A stretch of DNA of 32,210 nt from a virus: IMG/VR virus record IMGVR_UViG_3300033388_004406, positions 1-32,210 of that record; one strand, 5' to 3'. Each line of letters opens with the position of its first letter. The stretch's first letter is position 1. Below are positions 14,819-24,456 of this stretch, in pieces. Under the pieces are notes generated by a model. It ran no database searches, had not been told where the DNA came from, and saw nothing but the letters and a program-made list of their open reading frames with translations. The position numbers were made by a program, and so were the translations under genes.

Positions 14819-16980
14819 TGCCAGAAGAAAAAATTAGTCTTTTATTAATATTAAAAGATGGTGTTAGTAAGGTTTTTAATAAAATAAAAGGTGCAGGTAA
14901 TAAATTTGCATCTGGCATGAAATCAATTATGGGAACAGTTAAAGACGCTTTTAAAAGTTCCATGTTTTCAGCCGTGGCATTAGGTACGGCTGTATCTCAA
15001 TTTGCATTTAAAGCTATTGCATCAATAAAACAATGGGCAACAGAAGCTAAACTGCAATTTCAAACTTTTGAAAAATCATTAGCGGCTGTTTACACTTTAT
15101 TAGATAAAGATACTTTTAATAAACATGCGAAAGATTTGGAAGATGGCGCAATAAAAATAATGCAAGATTATAATTTATCTATTGAGGACGTTAATAAAGC
15201 ATTATTTGATACTGTATCAGCTGGGGTCAATGCAGCTGATGCAACGGATTTTTTAGCTAGTGCAGCCAAATTAGCCAAGGGTGGCGTCACGGATTTATCT
15301 ACTGCGGTTGATGGTATAACGTCAATCATGAATGCTTACGGATTAGAAACAAATGAGGCATCAAATATTGCGGATGCTTTTTTTACTGCTCAAAAATTTG
15401 GGAAAACCACAGTAGAGGAAATGTCTCGTAGTGTTGGCAAAGTTGTCCCTATTGCAAAAGCGGCAGGCATGTCTTACCAGGAAGTTTTTGCAGCATTATC
15501 GCAGATGACTCTAGCCGGTATTTCAACAGATGAAGCAGTCACAGCTTTAAAAGGAACGCTAACAGCTATAATTAAACCAACAAGCGAAGCGGCTAGCTTA
15601 TTTGATGCGCTTGGGATACCTATGGGGTCTGCTGCTTTTGAAGGTGAAAATTTTGGCAAAACAATGGAAAAAATCAAAACAGCTACAGGCGGTAATATAG
15701 ATGAAATTGCTAAACTCATTCCAAATGTTCGGGCGTTACTAAATGTAACTTCTGTTGCAACAAAAGAAGGATTGCAGAAATATGATGATATATTAAAAGA
15801 GATAAAAATAGACCATGAAAGTTTAACTCAAGCTTTAAAAAAACAAATGGCTGTACAATCTGAATTGATTGCGACTGAAAAAGGAAAATTATTGCCACAC
15901 AAATTAAAACTTGGTAAATTACTTTCTAAAATTGAATTAGGATGGTTAAAATTAGCAAATGCGACATTGAAAGTTAAAAATATTTATGTGGCATCAATGG
16001 GCGTATATGGGCAAGTTTTAGGTTATTTATCTTCAATGGCAAATAAAATAGTAGAAATAACAGGATTAAGAAAAAAAGAACACGATCAAGAAAAAACAAT
16101 AAATGAAGAAAAGAAAACAATCATAGATGAACAAATTGAAAAAGAGGCAGAAGCAAACGAATCTAAACATGAATTGGATCAGGAATTTTTAGATCGTAAA
16201 GCAGAAATGGAATTAATTGCAGAAGAAGCACGGCGAGAATTTGAACAACAGAAAAAGAATTTTGATAATTTATCCGCAGAAGAAAGGATAAAATTATTAA
16301 CTGATCTTTTAGGAAAAGAAAAAATAATAAAAACAACACAGCAAATACAGGAATTGCTAGAAAAAGGATTACATGAAAAGGCTTTAGCAAAACAAAATAA
16401 ATTATACCACGCTGCTTTTATTAAATTAAATAGCGAAACTATTGAAAATTTAGATAACAGCTGGAAAAAACACTGGACTTTTTTATTAGCAGGACAAAAA
16501 TTAAATGCCAAAGAACGAAAAACAGTTGATAGCGCCATGGCGACTGCTTTTTCTGATATTATGTATTTAATGGGAAAAGAATCAATCGCAGCTTTTAGAA
16601 TTATGCAGGGCGTTGCTATAGCAGAGACATTGCTCAAAACTTATGAATCTGCCCAGCTTGCTTTTACTGCGCTTGCTGGTATTCCCATTGTTGGGCCTGT
16701 GCTTGGGGGTATTGCGGCCGGTGTAGCTATCACAGCCGGATTGGCGCGCGCAGAATCTATCAGACAACAACGTCCGCCGGCCTTAGAAAAAGGTGGTCGC
16801 GTTGTAAGGGGCGGTTTAGCTGAACTGCATGATGCAGAAGTGATATTAAATAAAACAGAAGCGCAAAACATAGGATCACCGCAAATAATTAATATAATTT
16901 GGGATGATGAAACAATAGCTACCTTTGTTAGTGCTTTTGAATCAAAAAAAGAGCAATATATCGAAGAGGGGAAAATATAA
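14818..16980 (+). CDS. Phage tail tape measure protein (TP901 type)
   Basis: This 720-residue protein starts with a TAATG overlap on the chaperone-like gene. The TP901 core is clear around residues 95-270: SIEDVNKALFDTVSAGVNAAD, DLSTAVDGITSIMNAYG, MSRSVGKVVPIAKAAGMSYQE, AALSQMTLAGIST. Charged coiled-coil sections fill about residues 415-500, and a hydrophobic segment (about 605-645, LAGIPIVGPVLGGIAAGVAI) follows. The C-terminus has LEKGGRVVRGGLAELHDAEVI, a common tape measure ending. It sets tail length and takes part in DNA injection. By the usual rule of about 0.15 nm per residue the tail would be near 110 nm, supporting a siphovirus. Confidence 0.92.
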   Translation: MPEEKISLLLILKDGVSKVFNKIKGAGNKFASGMKSIMGTVKDAFKSSMFSAVALGTAVSQFAFKAIASIKQWATEAKLQFQTFEKSLAAVYTLLDKDTFNKHAKDLEDGAIKIMQDYNLSIEDVNKALFDTVSAGVNAADATDFLASAAKLAKGGVTDLSTAVDGITSIMNAYGLETNEASNIADAFFTAQKFGKTTVEEMSRSVGKVVPIAKAAGMSYQEVFAALSQMTLAGISTDEAVTALKGTLTAIIKPTSEAASLFDALGIPMGSAAFEGENFGKTMEKIKTATGGNIDEIAKLIPNVRALLNVTSVATKEGLQKYDDILKEIKIDHESLTQALKKQMAVQSELIATEKGKLLPHKLKLGKLLSKIELGWLKLANATLKVKNIYVASMGVYGQVLGYLSSMANKIVEITGLRKKEHDQEKTINEEKKTIIDEQIEKEAEANESKHELDQEFLDRKAEMELIAEEARREFEQQKKNFDNLSAEERIKLLTDLLGKEKIIKTTQQIQELLEKGLHEKALAKQNKLYHAAFIKLNSETIENLDNSWKKHWTFLLAGQKLNAKERKTVDSAMATAFSDIMYLMGKESIAAFRIMQGVAIAETLLKTYESAQLAFTALAGIPIVGPVLGGIAAGVAITAGLARAESIRQQRPPALEKGGRVVRGGLAELHDAEVILNKTEAQNIGSPQIINIIWDDETIATFVSAFESKKEQYIEEGKI

Positions 16981-17759
16981 TGCCAAACTCAAAAGCTGAA
17001 TTTTATTATAGATCATATATCGATATGGATGTTACAGGGTATACGTTAAGCGGGGATTTGCTGAATGATGAAAAAATGCTTGATCGGAATAAAAATACAT
17101 TTTCAGGAACAGATGGATCAAATGATGATACCGACACAGTTGAAGAAATTTTCGATTTAGGTTGGGCGAGATCAGTTGACACTTTTGTTTTACGATCCAA
17201 CCTGACTGATTTTGATATACAATATTGGGATGGTGCTGCCTGGCAAGCTTTCTCTCCGGCGGTTTTGTATACAACCAATACAGAAACTTTTTTATTAATT
17301 AAATTGTCTTCACCAGTAAGTACTTCTAAAATTAAATTAACAATGACAAAAACTATAGTTGCTGATGAAGAAAAGAAAATTTATCAATTTGAAATTACAA
17401 AGAAAATAACTGAATTATATTTGGAGGATGTTGATATAAAGGAGCAATGGGAACAAAAAGAATTTAAAAACATTTATGGCGGTTCGATTTTTGTTGTTTT
17501 TCATCCCAATCATGGCAAAAAAACAATAATTATTAATTTTAGTAAATTAACTGATACTGAATATACCGCATATAAAACAATTAAAGATAGAAAATTAAAA
17601 GATGCTTACAATATTTATTGTTATTTATCAGATGAGTTTGATTTATTTAAAATTGATGCTTATTATTTAGTTAATGATGTAGCTGATTTTGAATCTTCGC
17701 CTTCCACAGATAATATTATAGCTGGTATTGATGGAAAATTAATATTACAGGAGTGTTAA
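16980..17759 (+). CDS. Distal tail-like protein with galactose-binding-like N-terminal domain
   Basis: The 259-residue product overlaps the tape measure stop (TAATG). Residues about 15-140 form a discoidin or F5/8-type beta pattern: SVDTFVLRSNLTDFDIQYWDGAAWQAFS, then SSPVSTSKIKLTMTKTI. The rest contains beta strands ending with NIIAGIDGKLILQEC. Position immediately after the tape measure is where the distal tail (Dit) protein of siphoviruses lies; Dit proteins often carry carbohydrate-binding modules. The assignment depends mainly on order and the binding-domain pattern. Confidence 0.55.
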   Translation: MPNSKAEFYYRSYIDMDVTGYTLSGDLLNDEKMLDRNKNTFSGTDGSNDDTDTVEEIFDLGWARSVDTFVLRSNLTDFDIQYWDGAAWQAFSPAVLYTTNTETFLLIKLSSPVSTSKIKLTMTKTIVADEEKKIYQFEITKKITELYLEDVDIKEQWEQKEFKNIYGGSIFVVFHPNHGKKTIIINFSKLTDTEYTAYKTIKDRKLKDAYNIYCYLSDEFDLFKIDAYYLVNDVADFESSPSTDNIIAGIDGKLILQEC

Positions 17760-17763
17760 AAAT

Positions 17764-18360
17764 ATGTTACCATTAATTGTTGTCGGTGGTGGAGAAAGTG
17801 CTACTAAATATTTCCCTTTTTTATGGGATGATTTAAAAAAAACAAAAGCCGATATATTAAGTATTAATTCTATTTTTGAAATAATGCCATATCAGCCTAC
17901 TATACAATTATGGATGGATGAAAAATTTTTCCATACAAATCGGCAAAAATTGTTTGATTTACGATCAAATGGCAGTTCTCTTTATACGCAAAATTTAAAA
18001 ATTTATAGCAATTGCCCTAACAAGATAAATACATTTATTAAACATAAAGATATAACTGATTATGATAATAAAAAAATATTTGTAGGACAACGTTGTTTAT
18101 CTGGTATGGCCGCATTGTCATTAGCTGTAAAATTGCATTATTTCCCCATTTTTTTATTTGGGTATGACTTTTATCCGCAAAATATTAAGCAACGTGATGT
18201 TTACCAAAACATTGACGGTGGTGTTGCGGATCATGTCAAGGATTTTGATTATTTTAAAAATCATATTAATAAAATTTATTTAGTTGGCGAAGAAAGCAAA
18301 ATAGAAAGTTTTCATAAAATAGATTATAATAATTTTTTAAGGAGAATCGAAAATGTCTGA
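17764..18360 (+). CDS. Rossmann-like glycan-related protein (DUF115/MAF-like)
   Basis: This 198-residue protein has LPLIVVGGGESATKYFPFLW at the start, LSINSIFEIMPYQPTIQLWMD in the middle and GQRCLSGMAALSLAVKLHYFPIFLFGYDFYP near residues 117-147. The combination of a G-G-G-E-S phosphate-type loop, an (I/V)N-x-x-(F/Y) strand and a late SG-x-x-AL ... GYDF motif recalls phage proteins of the DUF115/MAF and sialyltransferase-like type. These are thought to act on sugar residues, but the chemistry for this one is unknown. It is embedded between tail genes. The C-terminal half of the 22317 gene shares the same late motif. Confidence 0.55.
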   Translation: MLPLIVVGGGESATKYFPFLWDDLKKTKADILSINSIFEIMPYQPTIQLWMDEKFFHTNRQKLFDLRSNGSSLYTQNLKIYSNCPNKINTFIKHKDITDYDNKKIFVGQRCLSGMAALSLAVKLHYFPIFLFGYDFYPQNIKQRDVYQNIDGGVADHVKDFDYFKNHINKIYLVGEESKIESFHKIDYNNFLRRIENV

Positions 18361-18757
18361 TACGCGACGTGATTTAAGCACTTTACAAACAATATTTGCT
18401 GATAATACCGCCCGGAATATTAACGCTCAAGATTCAAGGGATTTTTTAGTAACCGCAGAATTAAAAAATCTAGTAATCAAAACCAGTGATTATACATCAG
18501 ACGCGGATGACCAAATAATTGTATTAGATGGTACCGGCGCAACTGTTGTTATAACACTTCCTACAGCGTCAGGGATTTTGGCGAAAAAATATTGGTTGAA
18601 ATGTATAAATAAAGATAATGCTTGCACAATAGAACCTGATGGCGCTGAAACAATTGATGGTGCTGCAAATTATACATTTGCAACGGTGCAGGATTGTATT
18701 GAGATAGTTTCGGACGGAACGAATTGGATAATTTTAAATGAATATTTAAATGTTTAA
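18353..18757 (+). CDS. Small beta-rich tail or fibre-associated protein
   Basis: The 134-residue product begins MSDTRRDLSTLQTIFADNTARNINAQDSRDFL, an N-terminal helical pair seen in phage fibre or baseplate proteins. It continues with a regular beta pattern: SDADDQIIVLDGTGATVVITLPTASGI, then CTIEPDGAETIDGAANY. The last part resembles bacteriophage fibre modules used as trimeric beta structures. The start overlaps the previous gene by 8 nt after an AAGGAGA site. Function is inferred from position only. Confidence 0.55.
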   Translation: MSDTRRDLSTLQTIFADNTARNINAQDSRDFLVTAELKNLVIKTSDYTSDADDQIIVLDGTGATVVITLPTASGILAKKYWLKCINKDNACTIEPDGAETIDGAANYTFATVQDCIEIVSDGTNWIILNEYLNV

Positions 18758-18768
18758 TAGGAGGCATT

Positions 18769-20652
18769 ATGTCTCGTTGGGATGATTTAATATTATATAG
18801 TCAGGATTTTGAGTTACTTAGTCCAGGGGATGATATGGAAGCACAGGACTGGACGCATTTTATATTCCCCGGACATACAGGGACATTTAAAGGTGACACT
18901 GGCATGGTGGGTGAATGTATAGGAGCGGCTTGGTCAGGCGGATTTATTTATACAGGTCCGGGCGCAGGTACTTGGGCTGATTATATTTTAGAATTTGATG
19001 TAATTTCATATGCAGATAGGGTGAATTTTGGTTTTAGATGTTCTGATGATGAATGCTATTGGGTCCAGGCGCATCCCCCGACATTAGCATCATTATTATA
19101 TAAAGCTGCTAGGGATGGGCTAACTGGAAAGGCAGATTTAGAGACACAAACTTGCCCGGCAACGATTACGAGTGTTAAAGTAATAGTCAGCGGATCATCT
19201 ATCAAAATATATTATAATGGCAGTTCTTCCCCTGCACATGATTTAATTGATGCTACGTATTCAACTGGTAGTATTGGCATAATGACATATGGAGATAGTT
19301 TAAAAATAGATAATATTAAAGTAACTTTTCCTGCTGCCGCACCATATGCTTTTACGACGCCCAATAATTCGGAAATAGTAAAACGTAATTCGTTATTTCC
19401 TTCTGATATTTCTGTAAATTTTAAACTCAACAATGGATCATCTTTAAATTCCGCGCAGGATATTACAAAATATATCACTAAAATTTCAGATATAAAAGAA
19501 AAATTAACAAAGTCCTCCGTTAATGCCGGTGGTGTTATTTTGCCTGATTTAAATATTTTACTAAATAATAGTCGTGGTAAATGGAATATTAACGGCGATT
19601 TTTTTAGTAATGGATTTGTTGAAAAAAGTGTTATAGAGATAGAATTGGCGCAAACTTTTCATTCTGAATATGGTGCTTTCGATGAATCTTTTAGTGAAGC
19701 TTTTGATACAGGTGCCGGATATCGTAAAGTTTTGCCTAGTTTAAAATATCGCGGTATAATTTCAACTATCAATTCCGAATGGAATATTAAATCAAAAAAA
19801 TTAAAAATTGCTTTATCCAGTCCGGCTACTTTATTCACTGCTGAAAAAATAGAACCAGGTATCATTTCTGTTGATAGTTTTGCAAATGTTATTTATAAGA
19901 TATTAAGCCGCAACCCTTTTATAAAATACATGACAATTGATAGAGCAAATATAAATCCTGGTTATGATATTGCCAATATTATTGACAACCCGGCTGAATT
20001 TGTAAATAAAAAAGTAAAAGATGTTCTTGACGAGATTGCATTTTTAAGCGGGAGTATATATTATATTAATTATGATAATGAGTTTATTTTTGAATCAATT
20101 TATAATTTAAATCCATCTTCTGTATGGAACATTCGCGGAAATGATATTATTTCAATCGACAAATTGGCTTTTGATTGGCGCGGGCAATATACATCATATG
20201 TATGGGATGATACGGAAAACGATATTATTAGATCGGAAATGATATTTTTGGATAGGGAAGCGTACCAATACCGATATCGTGAGAAAAAAATTAGCAGTAA
20301 ATATGTGTTATCTGATACGAATAGACAGTTAATAGCTGATAATTTATTACTTTGGAATCAACATTTAAAGCGAGTTGTAACATTTACTTGTAAATGGAAT
20401 CCGGAAATAATAATAAATAAATATATTAATTTAGATATTCCAACAGAATCTATAGCAGGGGATGAATATATGACCTGGAATAACCCAGGGCATAATTGGA
20501 ATGCAGGTTTGTTGTGGGGGATAGAGTCACCTGGTGAGTCATTTGACAATTCGGTTTTTTGGCGTATAATAGAAGTATCTAAAAGTGTTAGTGGTGAAAA
20601 AATGAGAATAACTGCTAGGGTTGCAGGCATCAATCCTGATGATAATCTATAG
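18769..20652 (+). CDS. Tail hub/baseplate protein with N-terminal concanavalin A-like domain
   Basis: The 627-residue protein starts after TAGGAGG. Residues about 12-190 show a jelly-roll lectin pattern: MEAQDWTHFIFPGHTGTFKGDTG, ADYILEFDVISYADRVNFGFRCSDDECYWVQ, SVKVIVSGSSIKIYYNGSS, and GSIGIMTYGDSLKIDNIKVTF, as in laminin-G/DUF1080-like domains. The rest (about 200-627) has ITKYITKISDIKEKLTKSSV, KVLPSLKYRGIISTINSEWN, DVLDEIAFLSGSIYYINYDNEFIFE and ends GEKMRITARVAGINPDDNL. This is the type of multi-domain hub protein below the tape measure. The lectin-like part could contact host glycans. Confidence 0.62.
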   Translation: MSRWDDLILYSQDFELLSPGDDMEAQDWTHFIFPGHTGTFKGDTGMVGECIGAAWSGGFIYTGPGAGTWADYILEFDVISYADRVNFGFRCSDDECYWVQAHPPTLASLLYKAARDGLTGKADLETQTCPATITSVKVIVSGSSIKIYYNGSSSPAHDLIDATYSTGSIGIMTYGDSLKIDNIKVTFPAAAPYAFTTPNNSEIVKRNSLFPSDISVNFKLNNGSSLNSAQDITKYITKISDIKEKLTKSSVNAGGVILPDLNILLNNSRGKWNINGDFFSNGFVEKSVIEIELAQTFHSEYGAFDESFSEAFDTGAGYRKVLPSLKYRGIISTINSEWNIKSKKLKIALSSPATLFTAEKIEPGIISVDSFANVIYKILSRNPFIKYMTIDRANINPGYDIANIIDNPAEFVNKKVKDVLDEIAFLSGSIYYINYDNEFIFESIYNLNPSSVWNIRGNDIISIDKLAFDWRGQYTSYVWDDTENDIIRSEMIFLDREAYQYRYREKKISSKYVLSDTNRQLIADNLLLWNQHLKRVVTFTCKWNPEIIINKYINLDIPTESIAGDEYMTWNNPGHNWNAGLLWGIESPGESFDNSVFWRIIEVSKSVSGEKMRITARVAGINPDDNL

Positions 20653-20666
20653 ATAGAGGTGATAAA

Positions 20667-22298
20667 ATGGGCAACAGTAATTTACCAAAAATTGCGGCAG
20701 CACCGACAGAGGTTGAAGCAACTAGCACTCAGTATAATGCTGTTGTTGATGCTTTACATGGTGATTTAGTTGCGCGGAATTCTTCTGGGGTAAAAACTGA
20801 CGGCGCCGGGGATATTGGTGAACCGGGTGGGGGTAGATTTGATAAGTTGCATTTAAAAACTGGAATGACTGTTGCTAATAGAGTAATAGATTTTTCCACT
20901 ATTAGTTTACATCCATCAGGGGTTACTTCCGGCAAATCTAAAGTTAGCGGGTTTCCTAATTTTTTAACTCCACTAGGCGTTGATGGTGGTGCAACTAACA
21001 CTTTTACGATAGAGGCCGAATCAACTAATTTGATTATGACTATTGATGGTGTATCTTATAAATTGGAAATTGATTTGGTAAGCGATGATTTAGCGCTTGC
21101 ACCTGGTGCTAATAATTTATGCGATATCGACGATACTTTTTTTGCAGATCAGGATTTAACTAAATATGTGGGTGAACATGGATATTATATTACTATTGAT
21201 AATATTGGGAGTGAAATTACAGACTCTAGGGGAACGTTGCAATGTTTCAAACATGGTTCGGAAGTTTTTATAGGAAAACTCGATGCAGTAGAAGATTACA
21301 TAACGCCTAGATTTCGCGGAATTGGCGGGACAGCAAGGGAAGTTTTTTCTGATGATGATACAATAACATTATTAAAAGCACATTATATTTTTTTAGATAA
21401 AGACCTGGCCACAGTTGATACTACTACTAATTATCCTATTTGGTCAGCAATCGAACCGGCTGCGCCGGCCACAGGTGATCGATGGTGGGATGTTGTTAAT
21501 ACAACCTGGAAAAGATACAGTGGCGCATCATGGGAAACTTTGGGGCAGATATATCTAGGTTATGCAATTTGTGACGATGCAGATTGTTTGTATGTGCAGC
21601 ATGAGGATTATAATATAGCCTGGAATGAGTTATGCTATTTTAACACAATAGAGACTGATGCGGCCGATAGAGGTTTATTACATGTTTTTGGAGACATTAA
21701 AGTTAATGTTGCAAATAATTTAGTGTTTTCAGGAGATGTTATTTTAGATAAAGATTCTGATTTTGTATCTGGTGAATCTGATCCGGCAACAGGATGGATA
21801 TATATATATATCGATAATCTCGGAAATATATTTTTAAGCACAACTGCTCCGCGGCCCAAAGATCATAAACTAGGCTGGTATCATCCAAATGAATATTGGC
21901 GGTTGTTGAGCATGGCTTACAAATATGAGGCAGCAAGCATATTAATGATGTCGCATTCATCCAGGGAAAATTTAATTTCATATCAAGATGATTGGGATTG
22001 GCATAACACCCCCACAACTGGACTTTATGATAGTTATGTTTGTCCTATTATCAGGCATGCTGAAATAGATTGGCGGACTACTTTGCCTAATGGCGCTACA
22101 ATAGGCAAAATAACAATAACATCTTTAGATAGAGATCCTGTGACACAATATCTAATGGGTTTTTCTTCTTCTGCCTTTGTTCCGGCCTCATACACTCTTA
22201 AGTCATCTGGTTTATTCCGAAGCGGAATAATGAATATTACTGTTACTGGTTTTAATGCTCTTGATATTAATATAAGCAAAATTTTTATTAATTTATAA
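20667..22298 (+). CDS. Tail fibre / receptor-binding protein candidate
   Basis: This 543-residue protein has the N-terminus of many phage fibre proteins: LPKIAAAPTEVEATSTQYNAVVDALHGDLVARNSSG, followed by GDIGEPGGGRFDKLHLKTG. Beta-rich modules continue to the end, with GWIYIYIDNLGNIFLSTTAPRPKDHKLGWYHPNEYWRLLSM in the second half and a terminal MNITVTGFNALDINISKIFINL. The late module looks like a C-terminal adhesion domain. It precedes the glycan cassette, so it may be the target of those enzymes. Confidence 0.66.
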   Translation: MGNSNLPKIAAAPTEVEATSTQYNAVVDALHGDLVARNSSGVKTDGAGDIGEPGGGRFDKLHLKTGMTVANRVIDFSTISLHPSGVTSGKSKVSGFPNFLTPLGVDGGATNTFTIEAESTNLIMTIDGVSYKLEIDLVSDDLALAPGANNLCDIDDTFFADQDLTKYVGEHGYYITIDNIGSEITDSRGTLQCFKHGSEVFIGKLDAVEDYITPRFRGIGGTAREVFSDDDTITLLKAHYIFLDKDLATVDTTTNYPIWSAIEPAAPATGDRWWDVVNTTWKRYSGASWETLGQIYLGYAICDDADCLYVQHEDYNIAWNELCYFNTIETDAADRGLLHVFGDIKVNVANNLVFSGDVILDKDSDFVSGESDPATGWIYIYIDNLGNIFLSTTAPRPKDHKLGWYHPNEYWRLLSMAYKYEAASILMMSHSSRENLISYQDDWDWHNTPTTGLYDSYVCPIIRHAEIDWRTTLPNGATIGKITITSLDRDPVTQYLMGFSSSAFVPASYTLKSSGLFRSGIMNITVTGFNALDINISKIFINL

Positions 22299-22316
22299 TT
22301 ATTGAAGGGGTACAAT

Positions 22317-23804
22317 ATGATTATTCGCGGCGCGCGTGGATTAGGTGATGCATTATTTTTATATCCAATAATAGAATATTATATTAATAAGGGCGAAAAT
22401 GTTACTGTTAAAACAAATTATCCAGAAATTTTTAAAGAATTAAATTGCAAAACAGTTCCTTTAATAACAGCTGGTACGACTGATATTGTTGCGCGATATG
22501 CTGAAAGATTTGAAAATCCAGAAACTAATATGCTTGAAGATACAGCCATTTTAGCGGATATGCCTTTACCTGTTGAATTGAGTGTAAAATATAAATGTAA
22601 GCGTAAATTTAAATTTAATACTAATAAAAAAATATGTGTAATTAGGCAACCTGATTACCCTATGAATGCAAAAAGACCAGAATCAACTTTGGTTTTAGTT
22701 CCTAAAATAGAAATTATTCAAGAAATAATTAATAAATTCAAAGATGAATGTTATTTTGTGTTAGCTGGAAGCGGTCATGGATTAAAACCAGAATTAACAG
22801 GTATAGACGAAGATTTAACCGATATATCTGTTATACAAGAATTATTAGAGTTAGTTAATTCTTCTGATATAGTTTTGACTCAAATGGGTTATATGCTGCC
22901 TATGGCTGAAGCATTAAATAAAAAATTATTTTCTTTACATTCTTATGCCGGATTACATACTAATCAAGCTTTTTATCGGTGGTTAACTCCGCAAAAATCA
23001 GTAACAAGAAAATCCTCTGTTTATATAATTGATAATGAACCAATTAATCAAATTTTAAATAAATTCAAAGAATTACTTGATAGAAAAGAAATAAAAAAAC
23101 CAGTATTAAGACGATCCAGGAAATTTGTAGATAATTTTTTTAAAAATAAAAGTGTCGTTATTTTAGGATCAGCCCCTAACGTTAAAAATATCTCTGCTAA
23201 AAAATTGAATAGTTTTGATATTGTAGTTAGAGTAAATAATTATAAAATATTTAATGAGTGTAAACGTGTTGATGTTTTTTATTCTTTTTTGGGAAAAAGT
23301 ATAAGAACTACAAACGAAGAAATAAAAAAAACAAAATGCAAGTTAATATATTGTAAATGTCCGAATGAAAATATAATAACAAAAAATATTAATGGTGAAA
23401 TAAACGAACGTTTAACAGAAGATTTTCGTTGGATTTATTGTTTCCGGTCGGATTGGTTTAATGTTCCGTATTATATTCCACCAGTAGAAACCTTTAGTCA
23501 AAATAGCGCTTTTGTTAACCAGGTTATGACTACTGGTGTAAGTGCAATTATAGATATTTTACGACACAAACCCACCTTAGTTCATATAGCTGGTTTTGAT
23601 TTTTTTACCTCCGGGTTACATAATGGCGGTGCGGCCGCAAAATGGAAAGGAAAAAAAGGACATAATTTTGAAGGCGAGGCAAATGTTGTCCGTAAATTAT
23701 TGAAAAATGATTGGATAACTTGCGAATCTGAAATAAAAGATTTGTTAAATAAAAAATTAGTGTGGAATTTTAACGGTGAAGTAAAAAAAATAGAAGGGCA
23801 ATAG
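22317..23804 (+). CDS. GT9-like and GT29 (sialyltransferase)-like fused glycosyltransferase
   Basis: ATG 22317 follows AAGGGG. The 495-residue protein has two parts. Residues 1-250 have a heptosyltransferase (GT9, GT-B) appearance: MIIRGARGLGDALFLYPIIEYY, FVLAGSGHG, NSSDIVLTQMGYMLPMAEAL. Residues about 275-480 have sialyltransferase-like motifs: VVILGSAPNVKN with FDIVVRVNNYK (L-like motif), then MTTGVSAIIDILRHKP with VHIAGFDFFTSGLHN (S-like motif), and HNFEGEANV as an H-x-x-E element. Each part would transfer a sugar (heptose or similar, sialic or other acid sugar) onto a glycan; the acceptor is unknown. It is coupled with the methyltransferase that follows. Confidence 0.72.
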   Translation: MIIRGARGLGDALFLYPIIEYYINKGENVTVKTNYPEIFKELNCKTVPLITAGTTDIVARYAERFENPETNMLEDTAILADMPLPVELSVKYKCKRKFKFNTNKKICVIRQPDYPMNAKRPESTLVLVPKIEIIQEIINKFKDECYFVLAGSGHGLKPELTGIDEDLTDISVIQELLELVNSSDIVLTQMGYMLPMAEALNKKLFSLHSYAGLHTNQAFYRWLTPQKSVTRKSSVYIIDNEPINQILNKFKELLDRKEIKKPVLRRSRKFVDNFFKNKSVVILGSAPNVKNISAKKLNSFDIVVRVNNYKIFNECKRVDVFYSFLGKSIRTTNEEIKKTKCKLIYCKCPNENIITKNINGEINERLTEDFRWIYCFRSDWFNVPYYIPPVETFSQNSAFVNQVMTTGVSAIIDILRHKPTLVHIAGFDFFTSGLHNGGAAAKWKGKKGHNFEGEANVVRKLLKNDWITCESEIKDLLNKKLVWNFNGEVKKIEGQ

Positions 23805-23805
23805 A

Positions 23806-24453
23806 ATGGATAATATTATTTCAAAATTTAAATATAAAAAAAAAGGAATATTAAATATCTGCAAATATGGGATTGCATATCAGCGAGATATTGCAGTTTC
23901 TGTTCCGTATGGTAAAAAATATTTTGATATTTTGAAAAATTTCGAATATAATAGAAAATCACGGAAAATAAATTTTGGCAGAGTATGGCTAGTTGGAGCT
24001 TATTGTGCCGGCGAAAATGTGCTAGATATTGGAGCAGGCGCGGGAACATTTATAAACCGATGGGCACCTTTTGAAATATATGGGTATGATATAAATAAAT
24101 ATAGCGTAGCTTGGCTGAAATCACAGAATAAATATTATAATATAAGAAAATCATTAGATAAATTTACTGGGTTTACTTTTTGGGATACATTAGAACATAT
24201 AGCCGAACCACAAGAAATTCTAAAACGTATTCCAAAAAATGCTTATGTATTTGTTTCTATACCAATATTTAAAAATTTTAGAAACATTACACAAAAAAAA
24301 CATTATAGACCGAATGAACATTATTATTATTTTACAAAAAAAGGTTTAATTTTTTGGTTTAAAAAACATAATTTCAAACTAATAAAATATTCTGATTATG
24401 AAACTAAAAAATGTGGCCGTGAAAACATCGGTAAGTTTGTTTTTCAGAGGTGA
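23806..24453 (+). CDS. SAM-dependent methyltransferase of the glycan cassette
   Basis: This 215-residue class I methyltransferase starts 1 nt after the glycosyltransferase stop. Motif I is NVLDIGAGAGTFINRW (about residues 70-85), followed by IYGYDINKYS, then TFWDTLEHIAEPQEIL, with a post-motif AYVFVSIPIF. It is of the Methyltransf_23 type, often found methylating sugars or glycolipids. The tight linkage with the GT9/GT29-like enzyme suggests it methylates the same glycan. The region ends with an SD for the terminase small subunit. Confidence 0.82.
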   Translation: MDNIISKFKYKKKGILNICKYGIAYQRDIAVSVPYGKKYFDILKNFEYNRKSRKINFGRVWLVGAYCAGENVLDIGAGAGTFINRWAPFEIYGYDINKYSVAWLKSQNKYYNIRKSLDKFTGFTFWDTLEHIAEPQEILKRIPKNAYVFVSIPIFKNFRNITQKKHYRPNEHYYYFTKKGLIFWFKKHNFKLIKYSDYETKKCGRENIGKFVFQR

Positions 24454-24456
24454 ACT

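Noticed and set aside
16179-16637. Long reverse-strand open frame inside the tape measure gene
   Set aside because: It is an antisense shadow of a coiled-coil coding region, with Cys/Phe/Ser-rich composition and no ribosome site.
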